From: Adiantum capillus-veneris
Taxonomy: Eukaryota; Streptophyta; Polypodiopsida; Polypodiales; Pteridaceae
Length of the DNA stretch: 64,000 nt
Assembly: GCA_014529385.2 (NCBI GenBank)
Contig: CM043950.1
Span: 150,658,945-150,722,944, forward strand
Direction of reading: 5' to 3'
The position numbers were made by a program, and so were the translations under genes. Numbering within the stretch: position 1 is the first letter of the stretch; every line of letters begins with the position of its first letter. Positions 11,876 to 22,489 of this stretch are shown one piece after another. Under the pieces are notes generated by a model that made no database searches, was not told the origin of the DNA, and was given only the letters and a program-made list of their open reading frames with translations.

Positions 11876-12430
11876 CTCCCCTCTTGGAAGCATTGAAAAT
11901 CGCCCTCAATTACACCTGTAAAACAGACAGAGCCCATAAAATATCTTAGCAAACACTGACTGTTAGTACCAATGCAGTAGGAAAACACATCTAGCACATG
12001 TACCAATCGACAGTCACATCACAGGACATCACTTGACATCACAAGACATTTAAAATTCATTTGGATCTCAGACCATGATTAATCAGCAACATATTTAGCA
12101 AACGCATCTAGGGTCCACTCTGGACTTCATAGACACCCGATTGACTAATCCTTATTACAATCACGTCTATCGAGATCATTCAGACCGAAATGCAACAGTC
12201 ATTCGTCTATCAGTTCCTGCACTTAGATAAGTCAAGAACAAATCAATATCATATTATCGGGAATTCCGGTTCATAAAGTCATACAACAGAATATTGTCAG
12301 CCCACAATATCCCTGAAACTCAAAAGAGACATTAGCTTTAGTATCAAAAAATCGGGGCAATCTATTGACAAAGGAGTGGAACAAGTGCATACCCACTGCA
12401 CCAAATTCCACCCATCTGAGTTCGGGGTTT
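11876..12430 (-). other. A1 3' untranslated region and polypurine tract
   Basis: On the minus strand this lies between the end of the A1 polyprotein and its 3' LTR, and it matches 42312-42912 of A3 and the split A2 3' region (38201-39947). The polypurine tract CCAAGAGGGGAGG (reverse of about 11876-11888) is where plus-strand DNA synthesis would start. No open frame is conserved among copies, so it is non-coding. Confidence 0.65.
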
Positions 12431-13127
12431 GGAATAGACTATGCTAAACCAAATGCTTCAAGGTAAAGGTTCACAATCTAAGGAGTATCTGCCAGGTCCT
12501 CCTGCTCCATCCACTTCGCATCCAATGCGGGATAGTTCTTGAATTTGACCATGAACCGCCTTATCATTTTACCTTTTACCTTTTACCTTTCTATCTTTAT
12601 GTGCCAAAATCTGTTCTAGAACGAGTATCTCCTCATTTTCCTCCACTTCGGGTTGCTCATCTGGCTCCCCATCATCGGGCACATGGCCTTTAAAAGACTT
12701 CAGGAGACTCACATGAAAAGCATTGTGAATCCTCCAAGTATCAAGCAGCTTCAGTCTAAAGAAGACATCATTTATCTTTTTGGAAATCTGGAAAGGTCCA
12801 TAGCATCTTATGCTAAGCTTTGGAAAAAGCCGCTCCTTTCCCTCTTTAGTTCTCAGGCGTGCCTTCTCAAAAGGTAAGAGCACCCAATCGTTCTCCTTTA
12901 ATTTCAAATTGCAACGATGTCGATCTGCTGTCTTTTTTCTGTCTTTTCGGAGATTTCTCCAAAGCCTTCCGGACCAAGTCCAAGTCCCTCGTGAATTGGT
13001 CGGCTTCAAAAGAAAACCTTATTTTCGTGCTTAGGAAGGGTGGAACCTTCGTAGCACCTTCAATAATCTCAAATGGAACCTTTCTCATCAAAGAATTGAT
13101 CATGTTATTGTAGGCATATTCCACCAA
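12431..13127 (-). pseudogene. A1 integrase C-terminus and chromodomain, broken
   Basis: Minus-strand frames 13127-12867 and 13009-12569 join by frameshift. They cover the integrase C-terminal linker (the AYNN region, then WVLLPFEKARLR), the GPFQI and HNAFHVSLLK segment typical of gypsy integrases, and a chromodomain at about 12562-12430 (VKFKNYP, then DAKWMEQEDLADTP). A TAG at 12478-12480 interrupts the chromodomain just before its last helix. A3 has the same stop at the same codon, while A2 has CGG. The domain would target integration; this copy cannot work. Confidence 0.8.
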
Positions 13128-13145
13128 AGGTTAAAAAAACCTTTC

Positions 13146-13775
13146 CTATGTAGTCTTCTTATCCAACGAAGAACACTTCAACAAATCCAGTACAACTGAA
13201 TTTGCAATCTCAGATTGCTCATCTGTCTGCGAGTGGAAAGATAACAAGAACTGCAACCGCGTGCCAATGTTCTCCCAAATAGCCGTCCAAAACAAACTCG
13301 TGAATCTGGGGTCTCTGTCGAAGACAATTGTCTCAGGGATGCCATGTAATCTAAAGATCTGGGCCACAAACAATCTCGCTAAGTGATCCGGCTTGACTGT
13401 TTTCTTCATTGGAATCAAATGAGCCTGCTTGCTAAATCTGTCAATAACAGTCCAGATACCATCGTGTCCACTCTGTGTTCTCGAGAGATCAAAAATGAAA
13501 TCCATTGCAATACTTTCCCAAGGGCGGGTGGGTATGTGTAAAGGCTGTAACAATCCCTGTGCTATATGCCTGTCAAACTTGACCTTCTGGCATACCAAGC
13601 AACTGCGTACAAAATCGTCCACGTCCTTCTTGAGTCTCGCCAAAAGAAGTATCTCTCCACACCTTTCAAGGTGGTAGCAATGACGCGATGACCCGTAAAT
13701 GGTGGACAGTGGCATTCGGTTAAAACCTTTTCCCTCAACGGCTGTGTAACGCACAACATCTTGGCCGAGACTCAA
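13146..13775 (-). pseudogene. A1 integrase (zinc finger and core)
   Basis: In the minus frame ending at 13146 the zinc-finger end CLVCQKVKFDRH and the catalytic core are recognisable: PWESIAMDFIFDL holds the first Asp, FSKQAHLIPMKK follows, and IVFDRDPRF holds the second Asp. The His-His part of the finger reads in another frame (13759-13562), so a frameshift separates them. Integrase cuts target DNA and joins LTR ends. About 20 bases upstream the reverse transcriptase ends: the whole RNase H region (about 0.75 kb in A2) is missing. Confidence 0.85.
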
Positions 13776-14330
13776 GAAGGGCGGGTCCATCTGCACTCCT
13801 GCTACTACTGAGACAATGTGTCCCAAAAAGTGTATCTCGGGTAGGAAAAGTTCACTTTTCTTTGCATTAATCACCAACTTGTGATCTCGTAATGCATGAA
13901 AGACATGTAGCAGATGTTCTCTATGTTTTGCCTCATCCTTGGAGAAGACAATAATGTCATCAAAGAAAGTGCCCACAAAAGATCTGTACTCTCTAAAAAT
14001 CCTGTCCATTATTCGGTTAAAGGTCGTTGGAGCATTGCCCAAAAGGCATCACCAAAAACTCGATTAAACCGAAGGTCGTCCGAAAAGCTGTCTTGTAGAC
14101 ATCTCCCGGCGCGATTCGGATATGATGATATCCGCTCTTCAAATCGATCCTGCTGGAACACGAGGATCCCTGTAGTCGGTCAAGAATATCATCGATCCTA
14201 GGAATCGGAAATCTGTTCTTGATGGTGATTTTATTGAGAGCTCTATAATCGATGCACATTCTCCAAGATCCGTCTTTCTTCAAAACCAACAATACCAGAG
14301 AGCATTAAGGTGAAGTACTCGGTTGGATAA
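13776..14330 (-). pseudogene. A1 reverse transcriptase
   Basis: Two minus frames, 14292-14017 and 14042-13776, cover gypsy reverse transcriptase: [46 protein letters not shown], a frameshift near 14030, then FNRIMDRIF and the catalytic FFDDIIVFS (Phe at the usual Tyr of YxDD, also in A2). The palm ends at LGHIVS and GVQMDP. The copy is inactive because of the frameshift and the lost RNase H. Confidence 0.88.
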
Positions 14331-14990
14331 GACCCTTTAGGCTTTTCCAAGAGGTCTTTCACTTGGTTCATAATCTCTTCATTTTGGGCTCGCATGGTAA
14401 GGTGGCCGGTTCGGTGGTGTGCTTCCATGTATCAGATCAATGGTATGATCCTTAGGACGAGCTGGTGGCAACTCGCCTGGCAGGCCCTCAAAAAAGCAAT
14501 TGGCATGAGTGTGGAGAAAATTTCGGCGTTCTTTTTCTAGGTCAAAACATATTTGACCTTCAATCATCATTCAGTTCTCTCCAAAAAATCGAGGAAAGAT
14601 TTTTTGGAAAGAAGCTGAATTTCATCAAGTACGACTCTGTGCCCTTCATTTGTCAAAGTCGATTTCTCAACCCGAGAGTCAACCATGGCATTGTTCGTAT
14701 GGTACCAAGGAATTTCGAGGAGGATGTCACAACCTCCCAAGGGCATTATGTAGAAGTCCTCGTGCCCTAAACACCCCTCACATTGCAAACAAAGTTTGCC
14801 AATGATCGATGTAATGGAATCATCCCGTCCAGGCGCCGCTAGAACTACCTCCACCTATGGCCTCAGCCTGTCGCGCATAATCCCAAATCGAGCCACCAAT
14901 TCAAGTGAAAAGAAGTTGGCCTTGGCTCCTCCATCAAAGAAAAATGAGGGCTTCTTGTTCTTTCACTTTGCCCTAGGTGCGGCAAAGTTT
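14331..14990 (-). pseudogene. A1 aspartic protease and spacer
   Basis: Minus frames 14990-14855, 14854-14567 and 14570-14379 contain a retropepsin-like sequence. At about 14925-14957 the reading FFFDGGAKANFFS has Asp-Gly-Gly-Ala where other elements have Asp-Ser/Thr-Gly-Ala, followed by ARFGI and, further on, LGHEDFYIMPLGG and GIPWY-type motifs. A spacer rich in Pro leads to reverse transcriptase (DHTIDLIHGSTPPNRPPY). Protease would process the polyprotein. Several frameshifts and a stop break it. Confidence 0.7.
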
Positions 14991-16014
14991 GTACTTTCGT
15001 TCATTTGATTCGTTCCAAGCAGTAGTCTCGGATCTCTGTAGGAAGTCCGCAACAAAACCGCTCATCTGTTCCTTAAACAAGACCTTCGTAAATGAAGAGG
15101 CTGGTAAAAAGAGTTCAAAAATCTCTCGCAATAAGCGTCCAAAGAATCCCCCTTGGTCATCCGCAGATGATTCCAAGCAGTTCGTATATCTCTTTCGTAC
15201 TCCCCAGTCAGCCAAGAAGAAATACAAAGCCTTTCAACCATTTAACCGGAGCTTCCTTTCTCAGTAGAAGAGTGAACCACCATGTTCGAGCATCTCGGAA
15301 AGAATTCAAATCGAGTGTTCACCTTCTTTAAATTCTTTTACTTTCTTGCTTTTATCTTCGAGGAAGTCATATTGGTTGGCTTTATGAAAATGTTTCTTCT
15401 TTGCATAAAACATGTGATCGTCGGAGTCCTATTACTTGCCCTTTCCGAAGCTTTGCTTTTTGCTTCGCTTGTCCATGCCTTTCAACGAGTACAGGTTTTG
15501 CTTTTCTACACTCGTCTGTCTTTTCGGCTTTACTCCCTACCTAAGAGGAGAAGCAATGGCCACACGCCGTCTCGAGTAAATCTTATCAATCTGGTAATTC
15601 TTCAGGTGTATCACCAATCTCGGGTCCTTGGAGTACTTAATCAATTTGTTCACACACATGCCAATCTGTAGTTGACATTTGTACTTCTTTTCTGGCAAAC
15701 TTGTCCAAAAAAAATTTTGTCCAAATCTTCATTCTTTTCTTCAGTTCCCGCGCCGGATCTTCAACTTTTCTTTGCCTTCCCACTGAGAGGGGTCATCTCT
15801 GTTAGATTCTTCACTAGAACCCATGTGTAATCTGGGATTTCTAATGGCTTTATGCCCTGTAAGACAGAGCGATGAAGTCGGGAGCGTGCCCGATGCGCCA
15901 TGTATGAAGGGTGGGAGTGGCTAATAAGTCCGGGGTCAAGCCACGAAGATTCTTTCCCAAAAGCTGTGTGCATTAAAAAGGATCGGATCCTCCGTAGAAG
16001 AAGAATTTTTCTGC
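14973..16014 (-). pseudogene. A1 gag remnants
   Basis: From 16014 down to 15750 the minus strand matches the gag start of A3 and A4 (HTAFGKESS, SHPSYMAHRARS, LQGIKPLEIPDYTWV). From about 15250 to 14990 it matches the capsid part of A2 (SWLTGEYERDIR, AWNHLRMTKGD, ELFLPASSF, KEQM). Between them are frameshifts and a deletion. The CCHC zinc knuckle seen in A2 is absent. Gag would form the particle. Confidence 0.7.
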
Positions 16015-16026
16015 GCTCTAATACCA
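16015..16026 (-). promoter_or_regulatory. A1 primer binding site, one base changed
   Basis: Read on the minus strand this is TGGTATTAGAGC, the initiator tRNA-Met primer site TGGTATCAGAGC with one C-to-T change. It lies one base from the 5' LTR, which fixes the LTR end and orientation. Confidence 0.75.
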
Positions 16027-16027
16027 C

Positions 16028-16599
16028 TGTAACAAACTTGGACACTCCAAGTCAAGATTCTGCTGCAACACAACACAAATTCACTTCAAAACAGTTCACA
16101 ATTGATGTGACACGGCCCGGCGGAGATCCGTGCCAAGAGATATTGGTCCCAAAGACTGGTGCCCCTTTCGGTAGTTCTTTTTATATTAATCTTCGAGCAA
16201 AGTACAACTCCCGCAGGTGCTCGCTCTCAGACTCTGCGTCCAGATGCTCTGCAAAGGGAGCCCCCTTGGGCTTCTAATAAAGGTTACATGGGATTCTAAA
16301 AGCAGAGCCCCAAAAGCTTCATAATGAAAAGTCTCATTTAAAAACCACTTAAAATGAAGCAATGCTCCCCAAAAGCTTCTCAACAATTTGCATAGGATTT
16401 TCAACTGTTTTTTTTTTCCAACGCAAAAAGTTGCTGCCGTACAATCCCGCAAATCACAGAGGTCTGTACGCTCAACCACTTCAGCCTGCTGTCAACGAAA
16501 ATCGAGCCGCAAATCACGGGTTCCGGAACCTGATTTCTGGCCAGCCGGGGTGTGTGTATCTGCTGCCCAATGGACACGCCACGTCATCGGTTTGTGACA
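16028..16599 (-). repeat. 5' LTR of gypsy element A1
   Basis: 572 bp, starting TGTCACAAACC at 16599 and ending TTGTTACA at 16028 in minus orientation. It pairs with 10109-10711. Flanking bases are GGAAG on the right and GTGAG on the left of the element; only three of five agree, so the target duplication is imperfect. It lies inside solo LTR C, whose sequence resumes at 16600. Confidence 0.8.
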
Positions 16600-16706
16600 G
16601 GAAGTTTGGGACCCCATCCACCAGTGTTAGTCTTCTTTCTCTCTCTACCACTCATAGAACCTTCACTCACAGTAACTGTCTTCTCTCTCTAATCTATTGC
16701 ACATCT

Positions 16707-16921
16707 CTCATGAAGTAAAAGGAACCTTGAGTACGCACTGAGCACTCATCCTGAGTTATCACCATAAATCACTTCCATTGCATATTATAGAGGGCCTCTT
16801 TATTTGCCATGGGATTAAAATGGAATGCTTTAATCTCCCTCATGAAGTAAAAAGAATCTTGAGGACGCATTGAGCACTCACCCTAAGTTATCACCATAAA
16901 TCACTACCGCTGCACATTATA
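16707..16921 (-). repeat. Duplicated end of the C-type LTR
   Basis: A block of about 83 bases (CTCATGAAGTAAAA... to GCATATTATA or GCACATTATA) occurs at 16707-16789 and again at 16839-16921, 132 bases apart. The first is the end of solo LTR C with its GAGGG duplication. The second is followed by GAGGA. The second copy may be a separate LTR scrap or a local duplication. Confidence 0.6.
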
Positions 16922-18279
16922 GAGGATGGAAAAGATTAAAAAAACTCAAAGGACATCCTCTACTTCTAGGAGGAACGAAATCCCCATGTCATCCATAATC
17001 CACACTCTAAAGTGTAACTCAATCATCACATGCTACCCCTCGAATAGATAGCTTGGTCAACAATTCCAAGAAAGACACAGAAAACATAGCCACAGAAACC
17101 TGCTCTAGAAATGTTGAAGAAGATCCCACTATTGTCCAAAGACTTCTAGAAGAAAGCTGAAAAAATGGCTCCCCCTCTTGATCCAAAGTCGCATGCTTGC
17201 TCCCCTTCCAGGTTGGCACAAGAACCAAACGGGAACATAGCTCCATCTGGAAAAACGGAAGCAATCCAGCCCTGCTCCACATCCTCAACTCTCCATCAGG
17301 TTTCCCTCGGTGAAGAGAGGTCGCGGTAATCAAGGAGAAAATAAGGGGAAGTCGTAGATGGAGGTCTATAGCCTCCGCTTCGTCTCTCTCAATCAAATCC
17401 AAAGCAGCACAAGATCAATTAATCAGACCACTTAGGGATCTTGCAACATGCCCGCAAAGATCATAAATGGCTGCCCCAAGGTTGGAGCTCTCCAAAGGGA
17501 TGTACAGGAGAGACCTCCGAATGTTGTTGATTGCGGGAAGTAAGAACTATATGTCCCCACTAACTGCCGACACTGCGTGCAAACCTATCATCCAAAGGAT
17601 CTCAACAAACCTGCTTTTCAGACACCAAGACTACCACCCATTAGAGATAGCAAACTTGTCCCACAAACGACAAAACAACCCTCACTCCCTACAGGAGGCC
17701 CTCAGGGCACTCTAAAGGGATAGTTGCCCAGGGAAGGATAGTTTGACTTTGAGTTTCTTCTTGGAGTACTGGGAGGTACCTGGTCAAGACCTCTGTAGTG
17801 CCTACCAACACATTTTGCACTTCGGGGAGATGCTTGACAACAGGTTTCTTGTAGACCGCAGGTTGGTAGACCGTAGGTTGAAGATTCTGAGTTTTTGTCA
17901 TATAAATCTGAAGTTTTGTAGAATATGAAATTATTTTATCTTTCTATGCTTCTTGTTTTAAGTATTATATTGGGTTTTTTAAAAAAATAGACAAACCTCG
18001 TTTCTTAATTGTTTCAACCGAGGTCAAAACTCCAAAACTCCGATTTTTCAATTTCTGTTTCGACCGTTCCGTTTCGGGTTGTCACTATGCACATGACATA
18101 TGACATTCTGCACGATCTACGATTGTGAGTTACTTTAGCTCACTCTTGGGTTGATTGTAACTCAATTCAATTCTAAGGTACTTGGATTGAGCAGAAATAC
18201 ATTTTCCTTTGGGGGGGTTGCCCATCTTCAACCCTCATTCTCTCTCTGCTCTCTCTTTGGTGTTTGTTATATATATTTT
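16922..18279. other. Unassigned stretch with a minus-strand open frame
   Basis: A 127-codon frame at 17402-17019 (minus) has no recognisable domain. At 17855-17880 there is a 15-base direct repeat (GTAGACCGCAGGTTG then GTAGACCGTAGGTTG). The AT-rich part 17930-18130 and the CT-rich part 18200-18260 may belong to the LTR of the gypsy fragment that follows. I cannot assign anything firmly. Confidence 0.25.
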
Positions 18280-18985
18280 TTCCAAATTTTACAAAGTGAA
18301 TACATAAGAAATAGGCACTCCATAGTAATAAGGGGCGCTTCCAAGAATCTTCTTGCCACCATAGACTATTTCAAATGGTGGCTTCCCAATCATTGCCCAT
18401 ATAGTTTTGTTGTATACCAACTCCATCAAAGTAAAGTACCACTCCCACTGAGACTTATGATCAAAGAATACCACTCAATTGGTAACTCTAAGTGCCGATC
18501 GGTTTGTAGATGAAACGACAAAGAGAACTTGAGTACCATATCTATCTCTCTATGCCCAGCAAAAGGTGGATTATGACACTCCATCAACACCTCCTGCCTC
18601 AAAGACCCCGTAACACACAACTTAGCTTTCCGCATCAAGTAACCATCCTTGAGAGGATATCTTGAAACTATCTCCCCACTCTAGACTTTGTTAAATATGA
18701 CATCAAAATTTGGATCAAAAACATATTGCTCCTTCATATCATCAAAGTCAAATCAATGTTGTGACTATAAACATATGTGGCTTGCGAGATAGCATATTTG
18801 CGACCACATTCTTCTTGCCCTTTAGAGATACACAATTTGGAAGTGAAATTGAGACAAAATATTCACCCATCTTATCTGTTTCTCCATTGTGACAAGAATT
18901 ACTTTAGAAGTGTCTATTGTAAAATCTGCATCAAGCAAGTAATGCTTCCATCACTCAAAGCATGTACGGAAAAGTAACATATTGC
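18280..18985 (-). pseudogene. Gypsy RNase H-integrase fragment of a second family
   Basis: On the minus strand, stops aside, the order is the end of RNase H (RWVNILSQFHFQIVYL, then KKNVVANMLSRKPH), the integrase zinc-finger start (LCVTGSLRQEVLMECHNPPF, then GHREID), a jump to the end of the integrase core (FSLSFHLQTDRH), and SQWEWYFTLMELVYN with KPPFEIVYGG. The middle of integrase is deleted. Wording differs from family A, so this is another gypsy lineage. It is dead. Confidence 0.8.
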
Positions 18986-19014
18986 CCACATTTAATAGGA
19001 AAAATGCAGATTAT

Positions 19015-19198
19015 TGGAGACTCTGACCCTGGGAAACCCTAGGACCAGGGGTCCTGCCTCATGCCAACCTACCAGGTGGGCAATAGTAGAATGCACAGTC
19101 GATAAAGTGTGTCTACCTAAGGTATGGCCGGGCAAAGCCACAAAACAGCCCTCACTCCTTAATCTACTCCTGAAAGATACTCGAGCCACCACCGGACA
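19015..19198 (-). repeat. Short copia-type LTR
   Basis: 184 bp, minus strand: starts TGTCCGGTGGTGGCTCGAG at 19198 and ends AGAGTCTCCA at 19015. It is homologous along its whole length to 29079-29266, and its first 20 bases match the LTR start at 48003. Its neighbour on the right shows no copia polymerase, so this one is solo or belongs to a decayed element. Confidence 0.6.
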
Positions 19199-20275
19199 GG
19201 AATCTTAAACTCTAACACATGACTGTCCCATTGAGGTGTCTCGTGTTGTGTCCCTAGTGTCTCACTAGGATCACTTTGATCTGACCATAATATGGGCCTC
19301 TTGGGCGTCACCCTGTTAGGCACGGTCGTCGGGCTCGGCAAAGTGTGGTGGCTCTGTCGAGTGTGACTCCACAGCCGGGGGGGGGGGGGGAGTAAGCGCT
19401 GAAGTGGCTCTTGTTGATATGGTGGGTGTGGGGTCTGGTCTACTAAAGAGATTTGTCACTGCTCTCTCTCTAGGTGCCTTTAGCGGGTGGTCTCCGATCT
19501 CGTAGTAGTGTTGCAAAGCTCATACATCCTGTCCGCCACTGGTGTGGCTGTCCATCTGCCTGTCTCTTTCCTCAGTCTGTGTGAAGAGGTGCGAAACTGT
19601 TCAATGGCAACTCGCATGCCGTGGGAAAGTTGGATGTCGATGTACTCTGGTCTAATAATGTAACCATCCTTAAAGAGGTATAGAACTCCATCTTTACCCA
19701 TAGAAAGTGGCGATTGCGTCCATGTACTCTCTATCTCAATCCGCATAATATCTGCTCTTGTGACTCGGTTCACTTTAGTCTGACAAAGGGGGAGTACGGG
19801 GCAGTCTAGAGTCTGGACTATAGTCAAAGGGTGGGAGTCGGTCAATGTCCAGCCCATGCAAACTCATCCAAGAGGACATCTGTGAGTACCAACCATCTCT
19901 ATCTCCCTCTAATGATGACTGCCTGAAGGAGGTCATAGCTCATCTGGAGTATCTCTGGTGTGGGAGCTCCCACACTCTCTGTAGAAGGGTCACTGCCTTC
20001 AGCATCGCCTCCACACCAGAGTGTGGGAGCTCCCACACTCTCTGTATAAAGGTCACTGCCTTCAGCATTGCCTCCACTAGCAGCCCCAACTCCTGCACTA
20101 TGACCCTCAATAGTTTCTTGAATAAACCAAAATGCAGCTCATGCTGAAATTGCTACAGGAGTGTTCTACAATTACATATCCACAATATCCAGACTTGTTC
20201 CTGCATAATGAGCTCCATTTTTAGTGGTTGCCCAGTTCACCTTTACAATGGTGGACCAGCCCTCCCTTCTCTACC
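19199..20275 (-). CDS. Unidentified open region with duplicated repeat
   Basis: Minus frames 19857-19480 (125 codons) and 19516-19316 (66 codons) follow one another and overlap slightly. The first has mixed composition (GKDGVLYLFKDGYIIRPEY). The second is Pro- and Thr-rich with a G homopolymer (19378-19391 on the plus strand). Upstream a 63-base repeat, a whole number of codons, occurs at 19959-20021 and 20022-20084. I recognise no domain. A gag of an unknown retroelement ending in the copia-type LTR at 19198 is one possibility. Confidence 0.25.
19959..20084. repeat. 63-base tandem repeat with perfect 18-base palindrome
   Basis: Two copies, differing at only a few positions, each starting with TGTGGGAGCTCCCACA, then CTCTCTGTA and GTCACTGCCTTCAGCAT. 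The palindrome GTGTGGGAGCTCCCACAC could form a 9-base stem. The period keeps the minus reading frame. Confidence 0.75.
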
Positions 20276-20580
20276 TAAAATTCATCAAAGCATAAGGACA
20301 TGTTATATTCGTAGATCAGACATGGTTTGTTAGAATCTATGTGTATATCAAGTTCAAATAAGAAAATCACCAGTTTGCTTCTCACAACATTGACAAGTTT
20401 AATTTGAATCCTCTTGCAATCTATCAAAACTTCAAATATGTATGCCTTTCTTATACAGTTGAGACATATGCTTCTAGTTGAGCCTCTGGAGACATCGAAA
20501 CTCAAAATTTGACAACAAAGGATTTCTTGTTGAATAAGAGACGTGTCAAAAATACAAGATCCTGAAAGGTAAGAAGTTAC

Positions 20581-21390
20581 ATCTGCAGCACCTATGCGGC
20601 CCCATCCTGAGGTTATATTGACAAATAGTCCTTGTTTCGCCATAAGAGGAAGAAAATGCCTCATTGTGTTAGCAACCCCTTTGACGTTGACATCTAAAAC
20701 AGCATCAAATTCAGCAGCTGACAACTCCCAAATCTTTCCATTTCTGTTTATGATACCTGCAAAGTTAACTTCAACCAACCAAAAGGTACACTCTTAAAAG
20801 GAAAATTTCAAAAGACAGACCACTAAAATCTTACTCATCCTTTTTGTTGAGTTCTTAACTAGCAATTTACATGAGCGGACTATGATTTAACCAAGCAATC
20901 GCAACAAGACTGAAGAGTTTTGCTGCAAGTGAGAAGATAAAAATGCTATCCATATTTATGTTTAGAGCAGCTAAACATAAAAGGATTGATACAAGACAGA
21001 TGGCTCCCTTCCATTTTCACAACAAGACAACCATAGACAAGCTAGATTAAGAGCAAGTGTAACTTACTAACAATATCAGGGGCACCCTTCGTTTCCATAA
21101 CAGTCTCAGCAAACTCTTTAACGCTGTTGTCAGAAGTCTGCAAGCACATCCAAAACTTCACAAAGTGCATAGAAACTTTACGCACATAATGAAAGCTTAG
21201 AAGTGTAAAAACTCTACCACATCCACTTTTTTTAATAGATGTTTTGTCCCTCCATTCAAAATCTTTTCTAATTCCAAAAGCTTTGCTTCATTTCGACCAC
21301 AGCCAACCACAGTGTAGCCCCTTTGTGCTAGCTCCAAGGCAAGGGCTCGACCTAATCCCCCGCTGACACCAGTGATCACCACAACTGCAG
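20581..21390 (-). pseudogene. Three exons of a pterin-aldehyde-reductase-like dehydrogenase
   Basis: Spliced on the minus strand: exon 21390-21218, intron, exon 21137-21068, intron, exon 20768-20581. The joins keep frame, using ..GTG|GTAGAG, CTTGCAG|ACT, GTTA|GTAAGT and TTGAAG|TTA. The 144-odd codons read through without a stop and match short-chain dehydrogenases most like plant NADPH-dependent pterin aldehyde reductase (folate salvage). TGVSGGLGRALALELAQRG is the Rossmann nucleotide site, NFAG replaces the usual NNAG, INRNGKIWEL and VNVKGVANTMRHFLPLM follow, then NITSGWGR with the catalytic Ser. The next exon, with Tyr-x-x-x-Lys, and the first exon with ATG are not found within about 0.7 kb on either side. 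So it is either a gene with very long introns or a truncated copy. Confidence 0.7.
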
Positions 21391-22111
21391 CTAGGACAAA
21401 AACCAAAAACACAAATAAAGACAATTACAGTTCTATTGTTTGCAACGTGTCTGGTGAAAGCTCGTCCCAATTTTTGCTTAGACTCTAGCCCAATACTTAA
21501 AACTATGTAGCATCTGCCTGCAGGTCAAAAGGATGACAAAAAGACAGGCATATGATAAAGATAAAAAGTCTAACAATGATGGAAGCATCGCAAGATGTAC
21601 ACTGATCCTTCCAAGAAGAGAACAATATCCCCATGAGGTCAAAGCAAGATGTCAACACATGCATAGGATAAAGATATGAGATCTCACAATCATGTGAATG
21701 AGATGTGCATAATAATTTTAAACTATTCAACAGACAACACTGGATAAAGGTATGAGGTCTCACAATCATGCAATGGGGATGTGCAGAATATCTTATTCTA
21801 TTCAACAGACAACATTCAAGTGAAGAGGAATTAGAAGCAAACAAATCCGAGGATTTCCGCCAAAAAGAAGTCATTTCTTGCACATACATGATAAGAGATT
21901 ATGAAAGAAAATAGTGGAAAGACTCTTTGACCAAATTTTGGCAAGTTTGACCAACATTGGTTGTGCATTGAACTCTGTGGATGTATGCGGGAAAGCATGT
22001 GCAACCATGGAGAGTCAGCTACAAATCAGCCTTTTTTTGCCATAAATGCTTGTTTAAGATTCAAAAGCACCAACAGCCTGCAGTTTTGACCTTCAAGGGA
22101 TAGCTCTTATT
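21391..22111. other. Upstream side of the reductase-like exons, with tandem repeat
   Basis: This is intron-like, AT-rich sequence. A 76-base unit (GGATAAAGATATGAG... to TTCAACAGACAACA) is repeated at 21666-21741 and 21742-21815. The minus open frame 21889-21503 lies over this repeat and has no domain. I looked for a first exon ending in phase 2 and found no convincing one. Confidence 0.4.
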
Positions 22112-22198
22112 ACATCCCCAGACATCAGGATGTGCGCCTGAGCTATGTCCAGCCAACTGTGAACAATGGCCCTATGGTTAGGATGGTTTGTAAGGTGT

Positions 22199-22475
22199 GA
22201 GCTTTGTCCTAGAGCACATACAGTGGTGCAAGGCTGTAGAGCTACTTAAAGCTCATTTCATGAATAAGCAAACTCAGTTCCATTTTGCATTACATCTCCC
22301 TTGTTTACGTGAACTTGTGATGGGTTCGCAACTACTCAAGATCGTGTTTATGAGTCCAAGTTAATTGATCTTGGAGCCTAATTCGCTTGAGTGATAATCT
22401 AACCTACACACACTCACTTGTGTGCACGATGTTTCTCTTTCATCCACCCTAGCTAGCACGATCCAATTCCCATCA
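22199..22475 (+). repeat. 5' LTR of element G
   Basis: 277 bp from TGTAAGGTGTGAGC to TTCCCATCA. It is closely similar to 25060-25381 except that the latter has about 40 extra bases near its start. TGGTT precedes it (22194-22198) and follows the 3' LTR (25382-25386), a perfect 5-base target duplication. A primer site follows after two bases. Confidence 0.88.
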
Positions 22476-22477
22476 AG

Positions 22478-22489
22478 TGGTATCAGAGC
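22478..22489 (+). promoter_or_regulatory. Element G primer binding site
   Basis: TGGTATCAGAGC, complementary to initiator tRNA-Met, two bases after the 5' LTR. It shows that G is an LTR retroelement reading on the plus strand. Confidence 0.88.

Larger units (their letters stand above)
9334..16789 (-). mobile_element. Solo LTR C, split by gypsy element A1
   Basis: The two parts, 9334-10108 and 16600-16789 (965 bp together), follow the B-type LTRs in order on the minus strand. On the plus strand they run TGTCACATG, GTGGACAAGCTA, repeated CAGC/GCGTTTT blocks, TTTGTGCAATC, then after the interruption CTCTCTCT, AAAAGGAACCTTGAG and a GC-poor end. Five bases outside each end are identical, GAGGG at 9329-9333 and at 16790-16794, the classic LTR-element target duplication. 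So C inserted as an LTR element, lost its body by LTR recombination, and later received A1. Confidence 0.7.

Noticed and set aside
10104-16604. A perfect target duplication for A1
   Set aside because: GTGAG and GGAAG agree at only three of five positions; I treat the duplication as decayed rather than shown.
17601-17710. Weak match to the short copia LTR (ACAAAACAACCCTCACTCCCTA)
   Set aside because: Only about 25 bases agree, with no LTR ends.
21503-21889. First exon of the reductase-like gene
   Set aside because: The frame spans a 76-base tandem repeat and has no similarity to the family; phase and donor do not fit.
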